NCBI RefSeq assembly: GCF_009720735.1
Contig: NZ_WNKU01000016.1
Span: 21,240-85,239, forward strand
DNA from: Heliobacterium mobile
Lineage (GTDB): Bacteria > Bacillota > Desulfitobacteriia > Heliobacteriales > Heliobacteriaceae
Length of the DNA stretch: 64,000 nucleotides
Reading direction: 5' to 3'
Below are positions 52,817-61,383 of the stretch, one piece after another. Every line of letters begins with the position of its first letter. The stretch's first letter is position 1. Under the pieces are notes generated by a model. That model worked only from the letters and a program-made list of their open reading frames with translations. It was not told the origin of the DNA and made no database searches. The translations under genes and the position numbers were made by a program.

Positions 52817-53045
52817 ATACAAAGGCCGTTAATAAGTCAATTATCTTCTTGCAATAGTTTACACAAATGCATTTACTCGCTATATGCCACTAAATATACC
52901 TGCAAGAAAATTAAAATTCAAAATATAAATACCAAATATCAAAAAATAAAAAATAAATTTGCGAATAATTGCTAAAGAAATTAAATAATTGTCCGATAAA
53001 TATAATGTAAGCTAAATATATACCGATGGTATATTGAGGCCTTAC
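52817..53045. other. AT-rich intergenic region between the flagellin genes
   Basis: No gene is visible. The sequence is much more AT-rich than the flanking genes and contains the sigma-28 promoter of flagellin 2. A second TAAA...CCGAT-like sequence at about 53013-53027 has poor spacing. Confidence 0.5.
52973..52999 (+). promoter_or_regulatory. Sigma-28 promoter of flagellin 2
   Basis: TAAA (52973-52976), exactly 15 nt, TCCGATAA (52992-52999): the best match to the sigma-28 consensus in the window. Confidence 0.82.
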
Positions 53046-53065
53046 ATCCGTTCCCGGGAACGGAT
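53046..53065 (+). promoter_or_regulatory. 20-nt perfect palindrome in the flagellin 2 leader
   Basis: ATCCGTTCCC followed directly by GGGAACGGAT. It lies about 40 nt after the predicted transcription start and 50 nt before ATG 53116. It could fold as a leader hairpin or bind a dimeric regulator. Confidence 0.55.
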
Positions 53066-53115
53066 AAAAAATGGGGCATGGACGTTCCATTGATTAATTC
53101 AAGGAGGAAATGCAG

Positions 53116-54345
53116 ATGATTATCAACCACAACATGCAGGCAATCAATACCCAAAGGTCCATGAGCGTAACCAGTAGTATGCAGGCCAAATCGATTGAAA
53201 AGCTGTCGTCAGGCATGCGCATCAATCGCGCTGGCGATGACGCGGCCGGGCTTGCCATCTCGGAAAAGATGCGCGGTCAGATTCGCGGCTTGAATCAAGC
53301 CAGCCGGAACGCCCAAGACGGTATATCACTGATCCAAACGGCGGAAGGAGCACTAGCAGAAACCCATAACATTCTGCAGCGGATGCGTGAGTTGTCCGTT
53401 CAAGCGACGAACGACACCAACACCGATTCTGACCGTCGTGAACTGCAAGGCGAAGTAAAACAACTCAAGCTGGAAATCGATCGTATCGGTAACACCACCG
53501 AGTTCAACACCAAAAAACTACTAGAGGGCAGTGCTGCCGGTCCACGGGAAAAAGTGGATGGAGTAGTCCAAATCAACAACAACAGTTCCTTACAAATTAG
53601 CGGCTTGAAGGATCTGCAAGATATGTTCAAAGACATTGGAGAAAATCAAGCTGCGAGTAGTGGTGTTAAAATCAACGGAGCAGTTATCCTGGTGAGGGAA
53701 AAACTGACGTCGGGATCGAGTAATTATACGGCGTCAGACTTTGCCATTTACGACAACGCCGGTAATCGGCTTGCCGGCACTAATACCACCTTCTTAAATA
53801 TCTCTGCGTCGGGCATCAAATTAGGAAGCAGTGTTGCTGCTGGTACAGCCGCTCAATCCAAGCAAATTAGTGCATCCTTAAGCGGTATGAAAGTCGGAGA
53901 AACGATCACCTTCGTCTTCGGAAAGAATGAAGATGCCAAAAAGGTACTTTCTGGCTCCATGATGTTCCAGATCGGAGCCAACGCGGGTCAAACAACTTTC
54001 GCTGCTATTAATGACATGCGTACGAAGTCACTAGATCTGAGTGGTGTAGACATTAGCACCAAGTGGGGTGCGGCGGTTGCGATTGAACGAATCCAACAGG
54101 CTATTGAAAAAGTTTCCTCTCAACGGAGCTTGCTTGGTGCCCTTCAAAACCGCCTCGAATACACCATCCGCAACGTAGACACGGCAGCGGAAAACATTCA
54201 GGCCTCCGAATCTCGAATCCGCGATGTAGATATGGCTAAGGAAATGATGAACTACACTCGTCTTAACATTCTTCAGCAAGCGGCTAACTCCATGTTGGCA
54301 CAAGCGAACCAAGCCCCTCAAAGCGTTCTCAGCCTGCTTCGCTAA
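53116..54345 (+). CDS. Flagellin 2
   Basis: A 409-residue flagellin, nearly identical to flagellin 1 in the first 165 and last 130 residues, differing mainly at about 170-260. The start is ATG 53116: AAGGAGG (53101-53107) is 8 nt upstream, while the in-frame ATG 53110 is only 2 nt away; this also matches the flagellin 1 N-terminus. Terminal motifs are intact ([25 protein letters not shown]). It has its own sigma-28 promoter, a palindromic leader and a GC-rich terminator. Two co-expressed flagellins could form a mixed filament. Confidence 0.96.
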   Translation: MIINHNMQAINTQRSMSVTSSMQAKSIEKLSSGMRINRAGDDAAGLAISEKMRGQIRGLNQASRNAQDGISLIQTAEGALAETHNILQRMRELSVQATNDTNTDSDRRELQGEVKQLKLEIDRIGNTTEFNTKKLLEGSAAGPREKVDGVVQINNNSSLQISGLKDLQDMFKDIGENQAASSGVKINGAVILVREKLTSGSSNYTASDFAIYDNAGNRLAGTNTTFLNISASGIKLGSSVAAGTAAQSKQISASLSGMKVGETITFVFGKNEDAKKVLSGSMMFQIGANAGQTTFAAINDMRTKSLDLSGVDISTKWGAAVAIERIQQAIEKVSSQRSLLGALQNRLEYTIRNVDTAAENIQASESRIRDVDMAKEMMNYTRLNILQQAANSMLAQANQAPQSVLSLLR

Positions 54346-54371
54346 GCTTCATCCAATTCTTATAGCTCTCG

Positions 54372-54400
54372 AAAGGCCTGGCTCATGCCAGGCCTTTTTA
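54372..54400 (+). terminator. Rho-independent terminator of flagellin 2
   Basis: AAAGGCCTGGC (54372-54382), loop TCAT, GCCAGGCCTTT (54387-54397), then T. Confidence 0.92.
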
Positions 54401-54435
54401 ATTGAGAGAGGGTTTATTAAACGAGGGGATAGAGT

Positions 54436-54462
54436 TAAGCTTTTTACGGCAGTTCTCGATAA
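54436..54462 (+). promoter_or_regulatory. Sigma-28 promoter of the fliD operon
   Basis: TAAG (54436-54439), 15 nt, CTCGATAA (54455-54462), 85 nt before the fliD start. Confidence 0.7.
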
Positions 54463-54547
54463 TAATGATAGAGAGGCACAGATAAGTCGAAACATGATGA
54501 CGAGCATGCGTAGATAAACGTTTTTGAGAAGCTGGGAGGGATTTTCC

Positions 54548-56104
54548 ATGCCTATGCGTATTTCTGGTTTAGCCAGCGGGATGGATATCGACTCAATGGT
54601 AAAGCAAATGATGAAAGCCCAATCGACTCGCAGAGATCAAGTCTATCAAAAAAAGGTACAAACAGAATGGCAACAGTCCGACTTAATCGACCTCAGCAAT
54701 CAATTGCGCACGTATCGAGATTCGATATTTAAGCTTAAGCTGTCGAATACAACGAGTCCCAAAAGCGTTTCATCCAGCAACAGTGACGCAGTGACCGCCA
54801 CGGCGACAGCGGACGCGACAAACACCGTCCATCTCGTAACTGTCAACTCCTTAGCCCAAGGAGTTAGCCTGGGAAGTCAAGACTCGATCAGCGCGTCATC
54901 CAGTGCTGATAAAAACACCTTGAAAACCCATCTTGGGCTGAGTTCGACAAGTCCCTTTGTCTTAAAGCTTAACGGAAAGGATATTACAGTTGATCCGACG
55001 AAGAGTATTTACGAACTCGTAAGCAGTATCAATAACTCTGGCGCGGGAGTTAAAGCGAGTTATGATGTAAATTTGGATCGTTTTTATTTAAACTCGACAA
55101 CTCTTGGGGCGGATGCAAAGGTCGATTTCTCAGCAACTACGGATAGCAGCGCGCAAGAACTCGTTGCTAAACTTAAGCTCGGAGGAGCGTCTGCTGCGAC
55201 CAGTGTTTGGGGAACTACTGGTTGTCAATGGAAAGGAACGGCTGGAGAGGTTCAGATCGACGGCGTTACTTATAAAAATCTTACCAGCAACTCATTGACG
55301 GTTGCCGGTGTGGTCTATGCGTTTAAGCAAAAGACTTTAGGAACTGGTGAACCAACCACCTCTCTCCAAGTATCCCCTGATATCGAGGGCTCGGTAAAAG
55401 TAGTCAAAGATTTTGTCAGCCAGTATAACGAAATATTGAACAAGTTGAACACAGAACTTAATGAGAAAGTATATCGGGACTTTATGCCGCTAACGGATGA
55501 ACAAAAAAGCGCCATGAAGGATAGCGATATTACGCTTTGGCAAGAGAAAGCACGAAGCGGTTTGCTCCGCAATGAATCTTCAATGCGTGAGTTAGTATCG
55601 CAGATGCGCTATTCCGTTTCAGACGCTGTGGGGAGTTTGACAGGCAAGTACAAATCTTTATCGTCGCTTGGGGTTACAACAGGGCTCTATTCGGAAGGTG
55701 GAAAACTCTATCTTAACGAAGATACTCTGCGGAAGGCGCTTACAGAGGATCCGGATGTCGTAAGCAAAGTTTTTGGTACGACAGTAACTAAACCGGATCC
55801 GACAGACCCCACAAATACTGTTAACGATTTAAGCAACTGCGGTGTCGCTGTTCGTCTATATGATCGACTTAAGCAAGCCATGGATAAGATTCGAGTTCGG
55901 GCTGGCACCATAACCGGGGCTGATGACATGAGTGATCTTGGTAAGCAATTGCGGCGGTATGATAAACAGCTAGACGATATGAATGAGCAGTTGACACGCC
56001 AAGAAGACCAATACTACAAACAGTTTACGGCGATGGAACAAGCAATACAGAAGTCAAATTCGCAAAGCTCCTGGTTGACACAGCAGTTAGGCGGTAAGGG
56101 ATAA
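54548..56104 (+). CDS. fliD: Flagellar filament cap protein FliD
   Basis: A 518-residue cap protein that guides flagellin polymerisation at the filament tip. N-terminal FliD motif: MRISGLASGMDIDSMVKQMM, QSTRRDQVYQKKVQTEWQQS. C-terminal helices: LRRYDKQLDDMNEQLTRQED, YYKQFTAMEQAIQKSNSQSS. The start is ATG 54548, 7 nt after GGGAGGG; the longer frame from 54524 overlaps that site, and ATG 54554 is a further option. It heads the fliD-fliT-like-fliS unit under a sigma-28 promoter. Confidence 0.95.
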   Translation: MPMRISGLASGMDIDSMVKQMMKAQSTRRDQVYQKKVQTEWQQSDLIDLSNQLRTYRDSIFKLKLSNTTSPKSVSSSNSDAVTATATADATNTVHLVTVNSLAQGVSLGSQDSISASSSADKNTLKTHLGLSSTSPFVLKLNGKDITVDPTKSIYELVSSINNSGAGVKASYDVNLDRFYLNSTTLGADAKVDFSATTDSSAQELVAKLKLGGASAATSVWGTTGCQWKGTAGEVQIDGVTYKNLTSNSLTVAGVVYAFKQKTLGTGEPTTSLQVSPDIEGSVKVVKDFVSQYNEILNKLNTELNEKVYRDFMPLTDEQKSAMKDSDITLWQEKARSGLLRNESSMRELVSQMRYSVSDAVGSLTGKYKSLSSLGVTTGLYSEGGKLYLNEDTLRKALTEDPDVVSKVFGTTVTKPDPTDPTNTVNDLSNCGVAVRLYDRLKQAMDKIRVRAGTITGADDMSDLGKQLRRYDKQLDDMNEQLTRQEDQYYKQFTAMEQAIQKSNSQSSWLTQQLGGKG

Positions 56105-56107
56105 TAT

Positions 56108-56515
56108 ATGGATAGGAATTTGCCAGGGGCTTTGCAAAACGAGAGGGTTAAAGCCGAAGAGATCAAAATAGCAACCGATGAAAAGAGTATTTGGAATGAT
56201 TACTTTTTTTTGACAAAGCAAATGCTATGGGCTCTTCGCCAAAAAAATATGGAATTGTTTAGTGACATGCTGGTACAACGAGAGGGTATGCAAAACCGTA
56301 TTGAACGGGGGGGATGGAAGGGGCAGGGTGCGAAAATAGGGATGGAAGCCACCCGAAAAGAAGATCTTTTAAACCAGATAGCGGCGACGAATGAGGAAAT
56401 AAAACATGAACTGATCCTACAGATGAGTGAATTAAAGCGGCAAATTGATAGGTTTGAGGCTTATCATAAGATTGAAATGATAGAACCCACAAGCTTGATG
56501 GATCATCGAGGTTAA
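56108..56515 (+). CDS. FliT-like flagellar protein (putative FliD chaperone)
   Basis: A 135-residue helical protein, 3 nt after fliD and 31 nt before fliS, the place of fliT in Firmicutes. Sequence identity to FliT is not obvious, but the layout fits: WNDYFFLTKQMLWALRQKNM (a first helix with a work-unit like that of FliT/FlgN proteins), then MLVQREGMQNRIE and a long C-terminal helix (EIKHELILQMSELKRQIDRF). FliT holds FliD before export. Function here is inferred from position and size. AAGGGATA precedes the ATG. Confidence 0.65.
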   Translation: MDRNLPGALQNERVKAEEIKIATDEKSIWNDYFFLTKQMLWALRQKNMELFSDMLVQREGMQNRIERGGWKGQGAKIGMEATRKEDLLNQIAATNEEIKHELILQMSELKRQIDRFEAYHKIEMIEPTSLMDHRG

Positions 56516-56546
56516 CGTAATTACAAGAGAAAAAGGAGATATATAC

Positions 56547-57167
56547 ATGAATCCTCGGAATTCAGCCCAAGCTTATGCGGCGCAAAAAGCCTATAGTGCA
56601 GCCAAAAATGGAATTAAAATGGGCGCTTCACCAACATCAACGATACCATCGCCAGCATCCCCAGTTGACTCTGCGAGCGTACCAACTGGTTCGTTTGCAA
56701 ATCCAGTTTCAAATCAACCGAATATGCCGATAAAGAACGGCATTGCTTATTCGCATGTTGGAGGGAGTCCAAGCAACAGTGCCGATGTATATCTGACCCA
56801 AAAAGTGATGACGAGTCCCCCGGAAGAATTAACTACGTTGCTCTACGACGGGGCCTTACGGTTTACGAAAATGGCTATAAAAGCAATCGATGAGAAAAAT
56901 GTTCAAGAATCTCATCGGAATATATCGCGGGCACAAGATATTATCATGGAACTAATGGAAACACTTGATATGTCCCAAGAGGTTGCCCATCAGTTGATGG
57001 TGCTGTATGATTTTATTCTACACTCCCTTACGGAAGGGAACGTAAAAAAAGACAAGACCCATCTAATTCATGCTCAGGAGTTTTTGCAAGACTTAAAAGA
57101 TACGTGGGTTGAAGCGATAAAACAGTCTCGAATACAAAAGAGCACACAAACAAGCCCCGGTGCATGA
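56547..57167 (+). CDS. fliS: Flagellar export chaperone FliS with N-terminal extension
   Basis: A 206-residue protein. The FliS domain (about 80-200) is clear: YLTQKVMTSPPEELTTLLYD, GALRFTKMAIKAIDEKNVQE, NISRAQDIIMELMETLDMSQ. FliS binds the flagellin C-terminus and stops early polymerisation. FliS is usually 120-135 residues. Here about 75 extra residues, rich in Pro, Ser and Ala (SPTSTIPSPASPVDSASVP), precede it, and there is no Shine-Dalgarno that would support an internal start. AAAAAGGAG lies just before the ATG. The extension is a marked oddity. Confidence 0.92.
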   Translation: MNPRNSAQAYAAQKAYSAAKNGIKMGASPTSTIPSPASPVDSASVPTGSFANPVSNQPNMPIKNGIAYSHVGGSPSNSADVYLTQKVMTSPPEELTTLLYDGALRFTKMAIKAIDEKNVQESHRNISRAQDIIMELMETLDMSQEVAHQLMVLYDFILHSLTEGNVKKDKTHLIHAQEFLQDLKDTWVEAIKQSRIQKSTQTSPGA

Positions 57168-57212
57168 TGCCGATGCTGGGGCGATAATAACCTACAGGAC
57201 AGGCGGCTGAAC

Positions 57213-59033
57213 ATGATGTCACGAATGGATCGGAACATCCGTTTTTTTCAAGAATATTGTCCGCTAATCATAGAGCAGCTCCAAGGATGGCAACCTCATG
57301 ATTTAGTTCAAGTAGTACCATCACGAGTTCCCGGCATTCCGACAGCTTTTTATCAACGAGAAGCAGGATCCTTTTATTTACACAGTCGCTACAATCCAAT
57401 TCAAGAAGCCGAAGCCTGGGCGTCCCAGCAAGACCTTGATGGTATCCGACACGTCATTATTTTCGGCTTGGCTTTTGGATATCATGTTGAAGCATTGGTT
57501 AAACGAAAACCAAATGTACAACTTCATATTTATGAACCAGATGGGACTGTATTTTTGGCGTCGTTGCACGATCGAGACTGGACTGCGTTTCCGTGGCAGC
57601 AAGTTCGTCACTTGGCTTTCGACGGGAATCGTCCAAAACAAGAACAGTTTTTAATGGAAATGATCCAACAGATAAAAGACGACTGGACGATACTAACGAT
57701 TCCATCGGTCCAGCGTTGTTTCCCAGAGGTCTACTCTTCGTTTCAGGAACGAATGAAATCATTGAGAGCTGGTTATGTTGAAAGTCTTGAAATCAACATC
57801 CCCTTCCAAAAAGAATGGGCCGCCAACGCCTTGAAAAACTTGCCTCATATCCTTAGAACGGATTCGGTGTTCAAACACCGGGACTTTTTTGCGGGGCAAA
57901 TGGCAATTATGACAGCGTCAGGACCATCGTTAACTGAAGCCATACCCTATCTTCGCACACTGAAGAAAGAAAAGAAAGCGATCATCGTAGCAGCAGGGAC
58001 GAGTATCAATGCCTTGGTTCGTCACGGCGTTTCCCCGCATATGTTCGTTTCTTACGACCCCTTTGTAAATAACTACAAGGTTTTGCAAGCGAATCTCGAT
58101 AAAGGAATTCCGATGGTATTTGGCAGTACCATTTACAGTGATATCGTCAGTGAACACGTAGGTCCACAGGCTCACTTCATTCTCAACCAGGATAATGTCT
58201 ATGAAGCGATCGTTGGAGGTCTCAACACTGACGAGGTGATTTCTGACGCCCCTTCGATTGCCGTGGTTACGTTGCAGCTTCTTTATAAGCTAGGTATTCG
58301 AAAATTAATTTTAGCGGGTCAGGATTTGGCCTTTATCGATGACCATAGATATGCTGTAGGTGTGAATGAGGCCGGCTACAAAGATGGCCGAGCCAGCGAA
58401 GAGGATCGAGGAAAATACAACCCTGTGGAAGCCAATGATGGTTCCACCGTATTTACCGATAATAGCTTTCAAGTCATGCGCCAAAATCTAGAATATGTGA
58501 TTCAACAAATCCCTTCAGGTGAGATGGAGATCATCAACACGGCACGGCGGGGGGCAAAAATTGCAGGGACAATCTACTCGGATTGGGAATCGCTCCTGGC
58601 TCTATCTAGTGATAAGACACCGACTGGGAAAACGCCTCTCCTTTTTCCCCGAAGAAGTGGAACGAGCCTCAAGCCGATGGCCAAGCGGGTAGAGAAGATA
58701 CTTGATGATATCTACATAGAGCTTAAGAAGACGGTGGAGCAGTTACACAGATTTTCTGAGCGATGCAATAATGGGGATCAGGACAAAGCTCTAAAAAGTT
58801 ATCAGAAAGTGCTGCAAAGTCTAGGTCTGCTATTGAATCACCGGGGCTTTACCTCGCTCGTCGCGTACTTAGTTCGCAATGAAACCCATATTATTCAGAA
58901 ATACTTACCCGACGCAGCCGATTTTGATTGGGAGGAGAAAAAACGCTTTGCTTTCCGAGAAATACCACTGTTTTTGCGCGGCGTAGAGGCTGCCCTGCAG
59001 CAATTGCGGCAAGGGTTAACCGAATGGTCTTAA
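57213..59033 (+). CDS. Motility-associated glycosyltransferase (Maf, DUF115 family)
   Basis: A 606-residue cytoplasmic protein of the Maf family, which moves a nonulosonic-type sugar (pseudaminic or legionaminic acid in studied cases) onto flagellin Ser/Thr. The central DUF115 region is recognisable: HVIIFGLAFGYHVEALVKRK, IMTASGPSLTEAIPYLRTL, AAGTSINALVRHGVSPHMFV, ILAGQDLAFIDDHRYAVG. No sugar-acid synthesis genes other than the dehydratase at 60273 lie in the window. AGGCGG precedes ATG 57213; ATG 57216 is also possible. Confidence 0.88.
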   Translation: MMSRMDRNIRFFQEYCPLIIEQLQGWQPHDLVQVVPSRVPGIPTAFYQREAGSFYLHSRYNPIQEAEAWASQQDLDGIRHVIIFGLAFGYHVEALVKRKPNVQLHIYEPDGTVFLASLHDRDWTAFPWQQVRHLAFDGNRPKQEQFLMEMIQQIKDDWTILTIPSVQRCFPEVYSSFQERMKSLRAGYVESLEINIPFQKEWAANALKNLPHILRTDSVFKHRDFFAGQMAIMTASGPSLTEAIPYLRTLKKEKKAIIVAAGTSINALVRHGVSPHMFVSYDPFVNNYKVLQANLDKGIPMVFGSTIYSDIVSEHVGPQAHFILNQDNVYEAIVGGLNTDEVISDAPSIAVVTLQLLYKLGIRKLILAGQDLAFIDDHRYAVGVNEAGYKDGRASEEDRGKYNPVEANDGSTVFTDNSFQVMRQNLEYVIQQIPSGEMEIINTARRGAKIAGTIYSDWESLLALSSDKTPTGKTPLLFPRRSGTSLKPMAKRVEKILDDIYIELKKTVEQLHRFSERCNNGDQDKALKSYQKVLQSLGLLLNHRGFTSLVAYLVRNETHIIQKYLPDAADFDWEEKKRFAFREIPLFLRGVEAALQQLRQGLTEWS

Positions 59034-59059
59034 GAAGTAATCGTAGTAAGGATTGGCTA

Positions 59060-59086
59060 TAAAGAAAATACTCAAACTAACGATAA
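59060..59086 (+). promoter_or_regulatory. Sigma-28 promoter of flaG
   Basis: TAAA (59060-59063), 15 nt, AACGATAA (59079-59086), 50 nt before the flaG start. Confidence 0.7.
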
Positions 59087-59136
59087 TAATTAAGTCAAGA
59101 AGAAAAGAACAGTACTTCTTAGAGGAGTGAAAAGCC

Positions 59137-59595
59137 ATGGAATTGGCAAGCGTAAACGCTATGGATGGCGGTTATAATACTTCAAGTCCTCGTGTGTCCG
59201 GTGCAGAATCGGGTGCGTCTCGGAACCAAGCTGGTGGCCAAACTACAGATGTTAGTGTGAACGCAAATACCCTTCAGACTGATACCCTTCAGTCAGGCGC
59301 CACTGCTCCTCATAACGATCAAAAAGAATCTGTAGTAGATCTTCTTGCTCATGAGTCTCCCTATCGTTTTTCGAAAGATACAGTGGTTCGCATGTTACAG
59401 GAAACGAATTCTTTTTTACAGACAATCAACACGGATATTCGACTGCAATGGCACGAAAAAATGGAAATGATGTCTGTCCAAGTTTATGATCAGCGGAATA
59501 ATCGCGTTCTACGTGAATTTCCGCCGAAGGAATTTTTGGATAGAATGGCTAAGATACGGGATTTTGTTGGGATTGTTTTAGATAAAAAAGTATAA
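59137..59595 (+). CDS. flaG: FlaG family protein
   Basis: A 152-residue protein. The C-terminal FlaG domain is clear (TVVRMLQETNSFLQTINTDI, HEKMEMMSVQVYDQRNNRVL, REFPPKEFLDRMAKIRDFVG). FlaG affects filament length or assembly; its exact activity is unknown. A Ser/Thr/Asn-rich N-terminal 70 residues (LQTDTLQSGATAPHNDQK) make it longer than the usual 110-130. GAGGAGTGA precedes the ATG. It has its own sigma-28 promoter and terminator. Confidence 0.92.
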   Translation: MELASVNAMDGGYNTSSPRVSGAESGASRNQAGGQTTDVSVNANTLQTDTLQSGATAPHNDQKESVVDLLAHESPYRFSKDTVVRMLQETNSFLQTINTDIRLQWHEKMEMMSVQVYDQRNNRVLREFPPKEFLDRMAKIRDFVGIVLDKKV

Positions 59596-59614
59596 CTTAG
59601 GATACTGGTATACA

Positions 59615-59645
59615 AAAAGAGACACCGTAGAACAGTGTCTCTTTT
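59615..59645 (+). terminator. Rho-independent terminator of flaG
   Basis: AAAAGAGACAC (59615-59625) pairs perfectly with GTGTCTCTTTT (59635-59645). Confidence 0.88.
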
Positions 59646-59674
59646 ATACTAGGGTATAAAGGAGACGTTTTCTC

Positions 59675-60226
59675 ATGAGGATATGGATTGACGATGAGTA
59701 TGTCGGAGAAGCGGCGAAACCTGTGGATATTTCATCGATCGTAGAAGTGTGGACGAATCGTCAACCGACGCGAATTATAACTGGATTCGAGCACGCTGGA
59801 CAGTATATGGAATATGGAGAGCAATGGGATCTGTTCCTTAATGAAAACGCCGTTGGATTGGAAGACGTAGATGTACGCCTATTCACTTCATCACGGGAGG
59901 AAGTACTGTTAGAACTAGCCGAATCTGTAAAAGAGTATTTGGAGAGACTAGTGGTTGGTGTACCTCGTCTCGCCGATCAGTTTTATGGTGATGCTAGTGC
60001 CGATACCTGGAAAGAGATGGAGAATCTCAGCGAAGGATTGAGTTTTTTAGACTCTTCGGCAAAGTTGTTAGGCATGGGAAACTATGACCAGGGGCGTTTC
60101 TTTGACTTATTAGGAGAACTCGAACAAGCGATGAGAAATAGGGATACGATTTTCATAGGGGATTTACTGAAGTATGAGCTGACTCCATGGCTAGAAGGGA
60201 TTCGGAAGAGTTTTGTTGAAAATTAA
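59675..60226 (+). CDS. Unknown protein between flaG and the sugar dehydratase
   Basis: A 183-residue soluble protein I do not recognise. The N-terminus is beta-like and very acidic-aromatic (MRIWIDDEYVGEAAKPVD, VEVWTNRQPTRIITGFEHAG). The rest is helical and acidic (LLELAESVKEYLERLVVGVP, LGMGNYDQGRFFDLLGELEQ, AMRNRDTIFIGDLLKYELTP). The last segment resembles the C-terminal end of small flagellar proteins in Clostridia, but I cannot name the family. AAAGGAG lies about 10 nt before the ATG, so it is a real gene. A 29-nt gap after the flaG terminator and 46 nt before the dehydratase gene suggest it is co-transcribed with the latter. Confidence 0.75.
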   Translation: MRIWIDDEYVGEAAKPVDISSIVEVWTNRQPTRIITGFEHAGQYMEYGEQWDLFLNENAVGLEDVDVRLFTSSREEVLLELAESVKEYLERLVVGVPRLADQFYGDASADTWKEMENLSEGLSFLDSSAKLLGMGNYDQGRFFDLLGELEQAMRNRDTIFIGDLLKYELTPWLEGIRKSFVEN

Positions 60227-60272
60227 TGTGTATGGATACAGTTACTTTTTAAGGTGAAGCGAGGTGAATCGT

Positions 60273-61331
60273 ATGGAAGAAATTAATCCGATGAATGACT
60301 CTAGCAAAGTCGCTGAATACTTACGGAATAAAGTAGTATTGATAACGGGTGCAACTGGTTCGTTAGGTCGAACGCTTTTGCCCAAAGTGCTAGATTGTAA
60401 TCCCAAAACGGTTCGACTCTTTAGCCGTGACGAAGCAAAACAGTTTGAACTTCAGCAAGAGTACGCCCATCGACCGGAACTTCGCTTTTTGCTCGGTGAC
60501 GTTCGCGATAAAGAACGATTGAAACGGGCTATGGAAGGAGTACAAGTCGTCTTTCATTTAGCCAGTCTAAAACACGTACCTCTATGTGAATATAACCCCT
60601 ACGAGGCGGTTCAGACAAATGTGCTTGGGACCCAGAATGTGATTGATGCGGCATTATATAATTATGTTGAACGAGTTGTATATACAAGTTCAGATAAAGC
60701 AGTCAACCCCACAAATACGATGGGAGCAACGAAACTTTTAGCTGAACGGCTTATTTCGGCAGCACGGCAGTGGAGGGGAACTCGTCGAACGATTTTTTCT
60801 TCCGTACGCTTTGGTAACGTTATGAATAGCCGTGGAAGTGTTATTGAAGTGTTTAAGCGGCAAATTGAAAAAGGTGGGCCTGTGACAGTTACCGATCCTA
60901 ACATGACACGGTTTATGATGACCTTATCGCAAGCTGCAGATTTAACGCTTTCAGCAGGAGCATTTGCTAGAGGTGGAGAAGTTTTTGTACTAAAGATGCC
61001 GGTTATTCGATTGGGAGATCTCGCTCAAGTTTTCATTGAAGAATATGCGCCCGTCGTCGGTCGTAAACCGGAGGCAATAAAAATAGAATATATTGGTTTG
61101 CGTCCGGGGGAAAAACGGTTTGAAGAACTCATGACTTCTGACGAGAGCGTCCTGTCCATTGAAATGGAACGAATGTTTGTATTGCCTGCTGCCCTTGACT
61201 CAAGTGCTACAACCGTGATTGAAGACAAGAAGAAGGACGCATCATGCTCTTCTGAATCGGCAGTATCGCTTACGAAAGACGAATTACGATTGTTGTTATC
61301 TAGGGAAGGTATTTTTGCGCGAAATTTCTAA
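60273..61331 (+). CDS. FlaA1/CapD/PseB-like sugar-nucleotide dehydratase-epimerase
   Basis: A 352-residue short-chain dehydrogenase of the polysaccharide-synthesis (Polysacc_synt_2) type, such as UDP-GlcNAc 4,6-dehydratase, the first step to pseudaminic acid. Motifs: LITGATGSLGRTLLPKVL, HLASLKHVPLCEYNPYEAV, TNVLGTQNVIDAA, YTSSDKAVNPTNTMGATK (Met instead of Tyr before the Lys, as in FlaA1-type enzymes), RFGNVMNSRGSVIEVFKRQI and GLRPGEKRFEELM. The start is ATG 60273, after GCGAGG; GTG 60264 has no spacing. It could supply the Maf sugar, but the other pathway genes are not visible. Confidence 0.85.
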   Translation: MEEINPMNDSSKVAEYLRNKVVLITGATGSLGRTLLPKVLDCNPKTVRLFSRDEAKQFELQQEYAHRPELRFLLGDVRDKERLKRAMEGVQVVFHLASLKHVPLCEYNPYEAVQTNVLGTQNVIDAALYNYVERVVYTSSDKAVNPTNTMGATKLLAERLISAARQWRGTRRTIFSSVRFGNVMNSRGSVIEVFKRQIEKGGPVTVTDPNMTRFMMTLSQAADLTLSAGAFARGGEVFVLKMPVIRLGDLAQVFIEEYAPVVGRKPEAIKIEYIGLRPGEKRFEELMTSDESVLSIEMERMFVLPAALDSSATTVIEDKKKDASCSSESAVSLTKDELRLLLSREGIFARNF

Positions 61332-61383
61332 ATTAGTTAGTTGAAAAATAATAACGATAGTTTAATTTGGGGTTGAAATCGAT

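Noticed and set aside
54554..54556. ATG 54554 as fliD start
   Set aside because: ATG 54548 has the better 7-nt spacing from GGGAGGG.
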